From NCBI GenBank assembly GCA_947175585.1, contig CAMWNL010000130.1:1-5878 (forward strand): 5,878 bases of DNA, read 5' to 3'. The notes beneath the pieces are model-generated. The model was not told the origin of the DNA and made no database searches. It saw nothing but the letters and a program-made list of their open reading frames with translations. Position 1 is the stretch's first letter; every line of letters begins with the position of its first letter. This DNA is from an uncultured Bacteroidales bacterium (lineage in GTDB: Bacteria; Bacteroidota; Bacteroidia; Bacteroidales; Muribaculaceae). Position numbers and translations under genes: made by a program. This document shows, piece by piece, positions 1 through 5,553 of this stretch.

Positions 1-697
1 GTGTCATATCAAGTGTGTTATGATGAGTGATAAACGGACGGGCCGAAGCGCCACCGGCGATAGACTGCAGGATAGGAGTCTCTACCTCCATATAGCCGTG
101 TTCGCCGAAATATTTACGCATGGAGTCATAGACCTTACTGCGCTTGATAAATATATCTTTGACCTGATCGTTAACCACAAGATCGACATAGCGACGGCGA
201 TAACGCAGCTCGGGGTCGTCAAATGCATCGTAGGTCACACCGTCCTTAACCTTAACAATCGGGAGCGGACGGAGCGATTTACTGAGGACAGTCAATGTGC
301 GCGCATGCACCGATATTTCGCCGGTCTGGGTGCGGAACACATAACCCTCGACACCGATGAAGTCACCGATGTCAAGCAACTTTTTGAACACAACGTTATA
401 AAGATCCTTATTTTCATCGGGACAAATCTCGTCGCGTGACACATAAATCTGTATGCGACCTTTAGCGTCCTGCAATTCGACAAAAGCGGCCTTACCCATT
501 ATACGTCGACTCATAATGCGACCGGCTACACACACGTCACGCGCAGGAGCATCGTCAACAAAGTTGGCTTTGATTTCATCAGAATGAGCCGAAACAGGAT
601 ATTCGGCTGCTGGATAAGGGTCTATACCCATCTGACGCATAGTGTCGAGACTACCGCGGCGGATGATTTCTTGTTCGCTGAGTTCCAGTGGATTCAT
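1..697 (-). CDS. lysS: Lysyl-tRNA synthetase, class II (N-terminal part; runs off the left edge)
   Basis: Cytoplasmic enzyme that charges tRNA-Lys with lysine using ATP. An uninterrupted minus-strand frame reads from an ATG at 695-697 to the window edge, giving 232 codons, so under half of a usual LysS of about 500-580 aa. Residues about 55-165 fit the N-terminal OB-fold that binds the anticodon, including [19 protein letters not shown]. The [11 protein letters not shown] signature follows. Class II motif 1 is at about 193-212 ([18 protein letters not shown]), then the [17 protein letters not shown] stretch leading into the catalytic core. Motifs 2 and 3 lie outside the window. The start begins [15 protein letters not shown], typical of Bacteroidales LysS; there is no Shine-Dalgarno sequence. 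It is separated from the MATE gene by 488 bases and has its own promoter, so it is probably not co-transcribed with it. Family assignment is very secure. Confidence 0.97.
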   Translation of the reverse strand, partial: MNPLELSEQEIIRRGSLDTMRQMGIDPYPAAEYPVSAHSDEIKANFVDDAPARDVCVAGRIMSRRIMGKAAFVELQDAKGRIQIYVSRDEICPDENKDLYNVVFKKLLDIGDFIGVEGYVFRTQTGEISVHARTLTVLSKSLRPLPIVKVKDGVTYDAFDDPELRYRRRYVDLVVNDQVKDIFIKRSKVYDSMRKYFGEHGYMEVETPILQSIAGGASARPFITHHNTLDMT

Positions 698-762
698 ATA
701 AGTTTAATATTTAATGATATTCTTTGTATTGTGCGGTTTACATTTTGCCGCCATATCTCGCA

Positions 763-770
763 CAAAGTTA
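763..770 (-). promoter_or_regulatory. Bacteroidota -7 promoter box for lysS
   Basis: On the minus strand this reads TAACTTTG, an exact match to the Bacteroidota -7 consensus TAnnTTTG. The -33 position, about 19 bases upstream, is poor (TTCA rather than TTTG). Transcription would begin near 756-758 and leave a leader of about 60 nt before the lysS ATG. That leader contains a short GCGG/CCGC hairpin (733-751) of doubtful meaning. Confidence 0.7.
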
Positions 771-969
771 CAAAAAATCAGTCGAATTATGAATAGCTGC
801 GGTTGTTATGTCAATGTCGCTCAGTAAAAATGCCTGTGGAATAGTTATCTTCCGCTCTTTGTAAAAAACTTTTGTCAATTGGTGAAACTTAGTCATGGGA
901 TTTGTATATCCTTTATCCGATTTGTCTTGCATTTTGACGAAATATTGAGCCATCATGTGTTTTAATGAG
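771..969. other. Intergenic stretch with no supported gene
   Basis: AT-rich sequence between the lysS promoter and the repeats upstream of the candidate small RNA. A 62-codon minus-strand frame (768-956, starting MMAQYFVKMQDK) is open. It has no TAnnTTTG box upstream, no protein family I recognise, and it runs through the lysS promoter box, so I do not call it a gene. I see no stable hairpin, tRNA or insertion-sequence end here. Confidence 0.5.
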
Positions 970-1000
970 CATAATTAACACATCTTAACACCATAATTAA
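970..1000 (+). repeat. Helically phased direct repeats, candidate operator
   Basis: The 9-mer CATAATTAA occurs at 970-978 and again at 992-1000, a 22-base offset, close to two helical turns. Between and overlapping them, TTAACAC occurs at 975-981 and 985-991, a 10-base offset, close to one turn. The array ends about 11 bases before the -33 element of the promoter at 1012-1041. That is where an activator would bind one face of the DNA. The repeats are seen directly; the regulatory role is inferred, and AT-rich sequence makes chance repeats more likely. Confidence 0.4.
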
Positions 1001-1011
1001 TGGAATTTGGG

Positions 1012-1041
1012 TTGACTTTTTTAAAAAATAAGCTAACTTTG
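1012..1041 (+). promoter_or_regulatory. Bacteroidota promoter facing right, with no protein gene downstream
   Basis: TTG at 1012-1014 lies exactly 19 bases before TAACTTTG at 1034-1041. This gives both the -33 and -7 elements of the Bacteroidota primary-sigma promoter at standard spacing, the best-formed promoter in the window. It points away from lysS and towards the 3' end of the oppositely oriented MATE gene, so it serves neither protein gene. Expected transcription start is about 1046-1049. Confidence 0.75.
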
Positions 1042-1047
1042 CAACAA

Positions 1048-1192
1048 GAAAATAAACTTATTAAATAAGCATTAGCAAAAGTCAATTCAAAATAGAATTA
1101 AGATAACGTTTTGTTAGACTCACAATATATACTTGAATTTTGGTTATGAGGGAGGTGCGTTGCTGCGAAGTAACGCACTTTCATTTTATCTG
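1048..1192 (+). ncRNA. Candidate small non-coding RNA, about 145 nt, unrecognised family
   Basis: Defined by a full promoter ending at 1041 and a strong intrinsic terminator at 1151-1190; both ends are approximate. No frame inside starts with ATG and looks protein-like; the only open frame begins with TTG and runs on past the terminator antisense to the MATE gene. Visible structure: a CTTAT/ATAAG hairpin (1057-1069); AATTC/GAATT (1084-1099), whose left arm could instead pair over long range as AATTCAA (1084-1090) with TTGAATT (1133-1139); a small TAAC/GTTA hairpin (1104-1116); and the terminator stem. The body is A/U-rich and largely unstructured, which would suit a base-pairing regulator. 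I do not recognise it as 6S RNA, tmRNA, RNase P RNA or a tRNA. The predicted 3' end coincides with the stop codon of the converging MATE gene. Confidence 0.55.
1151..1190 (+). terminator. Intrinsic terminator of the candidate small RNA
   Basis: Stem 1155-1164 pairs with 1169-1178 (GTGCGTTGCT with AGTAACGCAC), ten pairs closed by a GCGA tetraloop of GNRA type, followed by TTTCATTTTATC. Four further pairs, three of them G-U or A-U, can extend the base to 1151/1182. The pair 1162-1171 is G-U on the plus strand but becomes an A-C mismatch on the minus strand, and only the plus strand has the U-rich tail. The structure therefore favours rightward RNA. It may still mark the 3' end of the MATE message weakly. 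Confidence 0.75.
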
Positions 1193-2532
1193 AGTTTGAA
1201 GCAATTACATGCACCCATAATCATAATGACGACTAAGGTCAAGGCCTCTGAAACAGGGATTGCCGCCCAGACTCCCCACCAATACCCCAGGGTCGGAAGC
1301 AGCAGAAATGCCGGCACAATCACCACTACGCCTCGTAAAAGAGTCAGTATTGTCGCCTGTACCGCATTTTCGACACTTTGACAGAATCCGATGACCGAGA
1401 TATTGGCAGCAAAGAAGACGGCACACATCGCAAACACCGGCAAGCCGGCTCTTGCGAGCAATCCGGCCTCACAATCCGGATCGATAAAAAGACCGACTAT
1501 TATATCAGCTCCAAACGAAATGCAGCTCGCGGCAATTAATCCGCACACTATCGCTACAATAAGGCTCACCTTAAAGGCTTTGTAGACACGCTTAGAGTTA
1601 CCTGCTCCATAATTATAGCTTATTATCGGTTGAGCCGACTGTGCTACCGAATTACTCATCATAAACATTATCGGGAACAAATAACATGCTATACTATAAG
1701 CCGCTACTCCGGCCTCGCCATAATATTTCATAAACACATAATTTCCGGTCAACATCATTATCGACATAGCCACTTCTGTAATGAAAGCTGAGGAACCCAC
1801 ACAAGCCTGTCGCCAGACATTATTCCACAGACTCACACGTGACCACGCAAACTTGATGACATAAGAGTGACCGCAAAAATAATATATCACCATAATCGAC
1901 CCGATAATAATACTTGCCGAAGTCGCAATAGCCGCACCTTTAACTCCCATTTCCATGGGAAAGACAAGCCAGTAATCAAGAGCGATATTTATTATCGCAG
2001 GGATGACATTACACAACATCGCAAATTTAGGCGAACCGTCGAGCCTTATAACCATCATGCCGATACAATTGAACAAAAGGAAAAATATACCCGGCAAAAT
2101 CCACATCAGATAGTCGATTGCATGAGGCATCAGCACATCAGAGCAACCGAGCATTCTCGCCACCCTCTCAGGCATAAGTCCTAATATAATAGTCACCGCT
2201 GAAACCAATACACCGGAAACTACCACTGCCTGTGTAACTCCGACTGAAGCGCGCCGACTGTCGTCTTGCGCAAGCATGACTCCTGCGACGACAGATGCCC
2301 CGATACCAAACATAAGACCGATGCCTGTGACCACCATATAAAGAGGCGCAATAATATTAACCGCCGCTATACCGTTAGGTCCAACACCCTGCCCCACGAA
2401 GATACCATCGATAACAGTTATCAGCGCATTGAAAATCATCCCCAACAGCGTGGGAAAGAATATCTTGAAAAACAAATTAGTCACTTTGCCGCCGGCGTAA
2501 TCGAGACCGGTCTGTTGATCTTTTTGTGTCAT
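1186..2532 (-). CDS. MATE-family multidrug/small-molecule efflux transporter (MepA-like)
   Basis: Inner-membrane antiporter expected to export cationic drugs or metabolites in exchange for Na+ or H+. The protein has 448 aa, a normal length for MATE (about 440-480), is strongly hydrophobic throughout and fits the usual 12 membrane helices in two six-helix halves. The first half starts near residue 20 (FPTLLGMIFNALITVIDGIFVGQG). Asp42 in that first helix is where MATE pumps carry a conserved acidic residue involved in cation coupling. The second half contains AQSAQPIISYNYGAGN at about 297-312, a hallmark of the MepA-like branch. Starts at ATG 2530-2532, stop TAA at 1186-1188, no frameshift. It is transcribed away from the GH3 gene and preceded by a structured leader that may regulate it. 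Substrate cannot be read from sequence; if the leader senses guanidine, guanidinium export would be a candidate. Family call is secure. Confidence 0.93.
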   Translation of the reverse strand: MTQKDQQTGLDYAGGKVTNLFFKIFFPTLLGMIFNALITVIDGIFVGQGVGPNGIAAVNIIAPLYMVVTGIGLMFGIGASVVAGVMLAQDDSRRASVGVTQAVVVSGVLVSAVTIILGLMPERVARMLGCSDVLMPHAIDYLMWILPGIFFLLFNCIGMMVIRLDGSPKFAMLCNVIPAIINIALDYWLVFPMEMGVKGAAIATSASIIIGSIMVIYYFCGHSYVIKFAWSRVSLWNNVWRQACVGSSAFITEVAMSIMMLTGNYVFMKYYGEAGVAAYSIACYLFPIMFMMSNSVAQSAQPIISYNYGAGNSKRVYKAFKVSLIVAIVCGLIAASCISFGADIIVGLFIDPDCEAGLLARAGLPVFAMCAVFFAANISVIGFCQSVENAVQATILTLLRGVVVIVPAFLLLPTLGYWWGVWAAIPVSEALTLVVIMIMGACNCFKLR

Positions 2533-2634
2533 AAGTATTCAGTATTATATAAAAAATAAGCCGGATTAAGATTATACGGGCGCACCCGACATCTTATCCA
2601 GCCTTATAGTTGCGACTATCGACCCTCCGATGAA
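2533..2634 (-). promoter_or_regulatory. Structured mRNA leader of the MATE gene, candidate riboswitch or attenuator
   Basis: About 100 nt lie between the predicted transcription start and the ATG. In 5' to 3' order on the minus strand: a small ATCG/CGAT hairpin closing GAGGGT; hairpin 1, ATAGT-CGCA-ACTAT (2619-2606); and hairpin 2 (2599-2563) with loop TGCG. The two loops, CGCA and TGCG, are perfectly complementary and could form a loop-loop contact. Hairpin 2 is followed by a U-rich run. The guanidine-IV (mepA motif) riboswitch is known to sit upstream of MATE genes and to use two hairpins with contacting loops. I cannot align this leader to that consensus from memory, so this is an analogy and not an identification. 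I found no clear anti-terminator pairing. Confidence 0.45.
2541..2599 (-). terminator. Terminator-like hairpin inside the MATE leader
   Basis: On the minus strand GGAT pairs with ATCC (2599-2596 with 2566-2563), then AAGAT with ATCTT across a one-base bulge. After a small internal loop, CGGG pairs with CCCG and closes TGCG. Downstream comes a run of T residues broken once, reading CTTATTTTTTATATAA (2560-2545), ending a few bases short of the start codon. The plus strand has no matching T run after the stem, so the signal faces the MATE gene. Lying between promoter and ATG, it can only be an attenuator or a structured leader element. Confidence 0.5.
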
Positions 2635-2639
2635 CGGGA

Positions 2640-2647
2640 CAAAGTTA
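2640..2647 (-). promoter_or_regulatory. Bacteroidota -7 promoter box for the MATE gene
   Basis: Reads TAACTTTG on the minus strand, an exact TAnnTTTG match. No convincing TTTG is present at the -33 position (GAGA at 19-base spacing), so the promoter may need an activator or be weak. Transcription would begin near 2633-2636, giving a leader of about 100 nt. Confidence 0.6.
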
Positions 2648-2839
2648 TAAAAAAATGCCAACTCAGTCTCACTATCTGATATGGGACTTCAATTTTTTAA
2701 ACTTTTTTACTGCAAAATGACGATTAATCAACCTCATGGAGATTTACCGATTATCAGTAACCCTTTCTTAGCAACCACTAATTATCAGCCACTTAAAATA
2801 AACAACAACCATATCGGCTTACCTTCGCGATTACACTAC
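2648..2839. other. Divergent control region with loosely repeated CGATTA-type motifs
   Basis: AT-rich spacer between the MATE and GH3 promoters. Three related 10-mers lie on the plus strand: CGATTAATCA (2721-2730), CGATTATCAG (2748-2757) and TAATTATCAG (2779-2788), offset by 27 and 31 bases. They could be binding sites for a regulator of the GH3 gene, but they are imperfect and in AT-rich sequence. No protein gene is supported here. Confidence 0.3.
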
Positions 2840-2870
2840 TTTTAACAGTTGGGAAAAAGCATTATTTTTG
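2840..2870 (+). promoter_or_regulatory. Likely promoter of the GH3 gene
   Basis: TATTTTTG at 2863-2870 fits TAnnTTTG. A weak -33 element, TTTT (2840-2843), lies 19 bases upstream. Transcription would start around 2875-2878 and leave a leader of about 42 nt before the ATG at 2919. A poorer alternative, TACCTTCG, lies at 2820-2827. Confidence 0.5.
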
Positions 2871-2918
2871 CCTACAGAATCACCAAATACATTCAACCAC
2901 AAAATATCTTCATCCGTA

Positions 2919-5261
2919 ATGAGAAAGCTACCAATCGCAGCGCTGGCAGTCCTGGCAATGTCATGTTCGCAAAATGACACAACGCAGGTTTCTCCTGCAA
3001 TTAGTCCTGATGAACAAATCGAGGCTACTGTAAAAAAAATCGTTTCAGATATGTCGCTCGAAGACAAAGTCGGTCAAATGTGCGAAATCGCTGTCGACCT
3101 TGTCTTATCAGACAGCACCCTCGCCGATGGCTCGCCTATAGCCGATCCGACCAAATTGAAGACTGCTTTTGAGCAGTTCCGCGTCGGATCGGTGCTCAAC
3201 ACTCCTCAGGGTCATGCACAGACTCCCGAAGTATGGCACAACATCATCAGCGCCATCCAGGACGCCTCAATGGAATACATTGGTATTCCTGACATCTACG
3301 GTGTGGATCAAAATCATGGTACCACTTACACCACCGGTGGCACTTTATTTCCTCAGGAAATCAACATGGCCGCTTCGTTCAACCGTGAACTGGTGCGTGA
3401 AGGCGCTGCTATTAATGCCTATGAGACTCGTGCCTGCGCAATTCCATGGGTCTACAACCCCGTCATGGATCTTGGCCGTAATCCTGTCTGGAGTCGTATA
3501 TGGGAAAGTTTTGGAGAAGATCCCTACATCAACGGTGCTATGGCCGTGGAGCTGGTCAAAGGCTATCAGGGCGACGCCCCGAATCATGTAGGCGTGAATA
3601 ATGTCGGCGCATGTCTCAAACACTACATGGCCTACGGAAATCCGGTGACAGGAAAAGACCGCACACCGTCGTCTGTCAACACCATCGATCTCCGCGAAAA
3701 ATATTTCGCTCCATTCAAGGAGGCCATCCGTGCCGGCGCTCTGTCTGTAATGGTAAACTCAGGCAGTAACAACGGCATGCCTTTCCACGCCAATTACGAA
3801 ATGCTCACTACCTGGCTTAAAGATGATCTGAACTGGGATGGCATGATAGTAACCGACTGGGCCGACATACACAATCTGTACAACCGCGACAAAATCGCTC
3901 ATGATTATAAGGAAGCCATAATGCTTGCTGTCAACGCCGGTGTCGACATGTCCATGACTCCTTACGATATGGAATTCTGTACCCTGCTCAAAGAACTTGT
4001 CGAGGAAGGAAAAGTGTCAATGAGCCGCATTGACGATGCCGTAGAACGCATTATCCGCTTCAAATTGCGCCTGGGACTGTTCAATGTTCCTGTGACCGAC
4101 TCGAAAGACTATCCTATGTTTGGTAGCGCCGGACATGCAGCCAAAGCTCTTGAATTGGCCGCACAGAGCGAAATCCTGCTCAAGAATGAAAATGCAACCT
4201 TACCACTCACCGTCGGTAAACGTATTCTCGTCACAGGTCCAAATGCCAACTCGATGCGTACCCTGAACGGTGGATGGTCCTATACCTGGCAGGGAACTGA
4301 CGAGCCCGTTTTCCACGAGCAATACAACACAATTTACGAAGCCATGTGCAACGAATTCGGCGCTGACAAGGTTACTCTTGAACAAGGTATGGATTATGTT
4401 GAAGCCTACGGCCAATGGGAGACAGAAAACAATTTACGCATTGACCGCGCCGTAGCCGCAGCTCGCAACGTCGACGTAATTGTAGCCTGCGTAGGTGAGA
4501 ATTCATACTGTGAAACTCCGGGCAACACCAACGATCTCCACCTGTCAGACAACCAGACTGCACTTATCAAAGCTCTCGCAGCTACCGGCAAACCCATAGT
4601 TCTCGTACTGAACGAAGGTCGTCCTCGCATCATTCGTGAAATCGAACCGATGGTTTCAGCAGTTGTCGATATTCTTTTGCCGGGCAATTACGGTGGTGAC
4701 GCGTTGGCTCAGCTACTTGCCGGTAAACGCAACTTCAGTGCCAAACTGCCCTATACATATCCTAAATGGATTAATGCCCTGGCTACTTACGACCATAAGC
4801 CTTCAGAGACCGTAGCGACAATGTCAGGAGCTTATAACTACAGTGCTGATATTGACGTGCAGTGGCCTTTCGGTTTCGGCATGAGCTATACAACTTTCGA
4901 ATACAGCAATATCGCTGTTGACAAGAGCGAGTTCTCCCCTGCCGATAATATCACAGTGAGCGTAGATGTCACCAACACTGGAAATATGGACGGCATGGAG
5001 CCTGTAATCCTCTACAGCTCTGATCTCATAGCGTCGCTCACTCCCGACGTTCTCCGTGTGCGCGGCTTCGACAAGATCACCCTCAGACCCGGCGAAACAA
5101 AACGCGTTGAGTTCACCATCCCGGCAAGCGATCTCGCTTTCGTAGGATATGACGGACGCTGGACCATCGAGCAGGGCGAATTTAAGTTCACCATCGGCAA
5201 CCGGAGTGTTACAGCTCTATGTACAGAAACAAAAGTGTGGACTACTCCTAATATCTTATAA
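2919..5261 (+). CDS. Glycoside hydrolase family 3 beta-glucosidase-type lipoprotein
   Basis: Retaining exo-acting glycosidase that removes sugars from the non-reducing end of beta-linked glycans; 780 aa, the usual length for three-domain GH3 enzymes. I start it at ATG 2919 because this begins a lipoprotein signal, MRKLPIAALAVLAMSC, with Cys16 as the lipidation site; a TTG at 2868 would hide that signal and overlaps the -7 box. GH3 N-terminal barrel is about residues 25-370, with substrate-pocket Asp130 (GVDQNHG) and Lys234-His235 (KHYMAYG). Asp313 in GMIVTDWAD is the expected nucleophile. The C-terminal alpha/beta sandwich is about 410-625; Glu532 in YCETPG aligns with the acid/base position of barley ExoI-type enzymes. 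PFGFGMSYTTFEYS leads into a fibronectin-III-like domain, about 675-760. All catalytic features are intact. Substrate (glucan, cellobiose, xyloglucan or other) cannot be told. No SusC/SusD or other glycosidase is adjacent. Probably envelope-anchored, in the periplasm or outer membrane. Confidence 0.95.
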   Translation: MRKLPIAALAVLAMSCSQNDTTQVSPAISPDEQIEATVKKIVSDMSLEDKVGQMCEIAVDLVLSDSTLADGSPIADPTKLKTAFEQFRVGSVLNTPQGHAQTPEVWHNIISAIQDASMEYIGIPDIYGVDQNHGTTYTTGGTLFPQEINMAASFNRELVREGAAINAYETRACAIPWVYNPVMDLGRNPVWSRIWESFGEDPYINGAMAVELVKGYQGDAPNHVGVNNVGACLKHYMAYGNPVTGKDRTPSSVNTIDLREKYFAPFKEAIRAGALSVMVNSGSNNGMPFHANYEMLTTWLKDDLNWDGMIVTDWADIHNLYNRDKIAHDYKEAIMLAVNAGVDMSMTPYDMEFCTLLKELVEEGKVSMSRIDDAVERIIRFKLRLGLFNVPVTDSKDYPMFGSAGHAAKALELAAQSEILLKNENATLPLTVGKRILVTGPNANSMRTLNGGWSYTWQGTDEPVFHEQYNTIYEAMCNEFGADKVTLEQGMDYVEAYGQWETENNLRIDRAVAAARNVDVIVACVGENSYCETPGNTNDLHLSDNQTALIKALAATGKPIVLVLNEGRPRIIREIEPMVSAVVDILLPGNYGGDALAQLLAGKRNFSAKLPYTYPKWINALATYDHKPSETVATMSGAYNYSADIDVQWPFGFGMSYTTFEYSNIAVDKSEFSPADNITVSVDVTNTGNMDGMEPVILYSSDLIASLTPDVLRVRGFDKITLRPGETKRVEFTIPASDLAFVGYDGRWTIEQGEFKFTIGNRSVTALCTETKVWTTPNIL

Positions 5262-5269
5262 AATTTGAC

Positions 5270-5309
5270 GGCCCGGGAGATTTTCGCAATCCTCCGGGCC
5301 ATATTTTTA
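5270..5309 (+). terminator. Intrinsic terminator of the GH3 gene
   Basis: GGCCCGGGAG (5270-5279) pairs with CTCCGGGCC (5292-5300) over nine pairs with one bulged G. The stem can continue through ATT/AAT around the loop. ATATTTTTAAT follows. It begins nine bases after the GH3 stop codon (5259-5261), so it ends a single-gene transcript. Confidence 0.85.
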
Positions 5310-5375
5310 ATCCATACATCAAAAAAATCATCTGACGAAAAAAACTTTTTACTCATCCCTGATGTTATTATGACA

Positions 5376-5438
5376 TGAGAAGGCATTTTGCTGACGTTAA
5401 TAAAAAGTCAAGACCTCAAAATGTTTGATTACCTTCTC
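5376..5438 (+). ncRNA. Nested-helix structured RNA element, unrecognised
   Basis: TGAGAAGG (5376-5383) pairs with CCTTCTCA (5432-5439, sharing its last base with the following terminator stem). Directly inside, CATTTTG (5384-5390) pairs with CAAAATG (5417-5423), leaving an eight-base 3' bulge TTTGATTA. Inside that, TGAC (5392-5395) pairs with GTCA (5407-5410). About nineteen Watson-Crick pairs are thus stacked in three helices. A terminator starts at once afterwards, so the element may be the 3' part of an RNA, or a leader or 3' UTR element. I found no clear promoter between 5310 and 5376. I do not recognise the family; no tRNA features are present. Confidence 0.4.
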
Positions 5439-5477
5439 AGCCCGTTCTCCTCCTCGGTCAACGGGCTCTTTTTATTT
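5439..5477 (+). terminator. Second intrinsic terminator, ending the structured element
   Basis: AGCCCGTT (5439-5446) pairs perfectly with AACGGGCT (5460-5467) around a 13-base loop. CTTTTTATTT follows. It faces right, lies 130 bases beyond the GH3 terminator and upstream of the methyltransferase promoter, so it either backs up the first terminator or ends a separate RNA. Confidence 0.85.
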
Positions 5478-5529
5478 AGCCAAATAGAAATTTGCCGCTC
5501 TCAATCGCGGAAATCAGCCGCGGATGTTG

Positions 5530-5537
5530 TAACTTTG
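5530..5537 (+). promoter_or_regulatory. Bacteroidota -7 promoter box for the RNA methyltransferase
   Basis: TAACTTTG, an exact TAnnTTTG match, ending only 16 bases before the ATG at 5554. No good -33 element is visible at 19 bases. The predicted start near 5542-5544 would leave a leader of about 10 nt. Confidence 0.65.
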
Positions 5538-5553
5538 CAAAAAACTTACAATA

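Noticed and set aside
20..439. 139-codon plus-strand frame opposite lysS
   Set aside because: It is the shadow of lysS, whose minus-strand frame shows clear class II synthetase motifs.
768..956. 62-codon minus-strand open frame upstream of lysS
   Set aside because: No promoter box upstream, no recognisable family, and it extends across the lysS -7 box; AT-rich gaps produce frames of this length by chance.
1133..1381. 82-codon plus-strand frame starting inside the candidate small RNA
   Set aside because: It begins with TTG, runs through the terminator hairpin and is mostly antisense to the MATE gene, whose protein is clearly the real one.
2868..2918. Upstream TTG start adding 17 residues to the GH3 protein
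   Set aside because: It overlaps the probable -7 box and would bury the lipoprotein signal that begins perfectly at the ATG at 2919.
5310..5440. Possible tRNA gene in the structured gap
   Set aside because: There is no T-loop GGTTCGA-type sequence and no cloverleaf arm pattern; the pairing is three nested helices.
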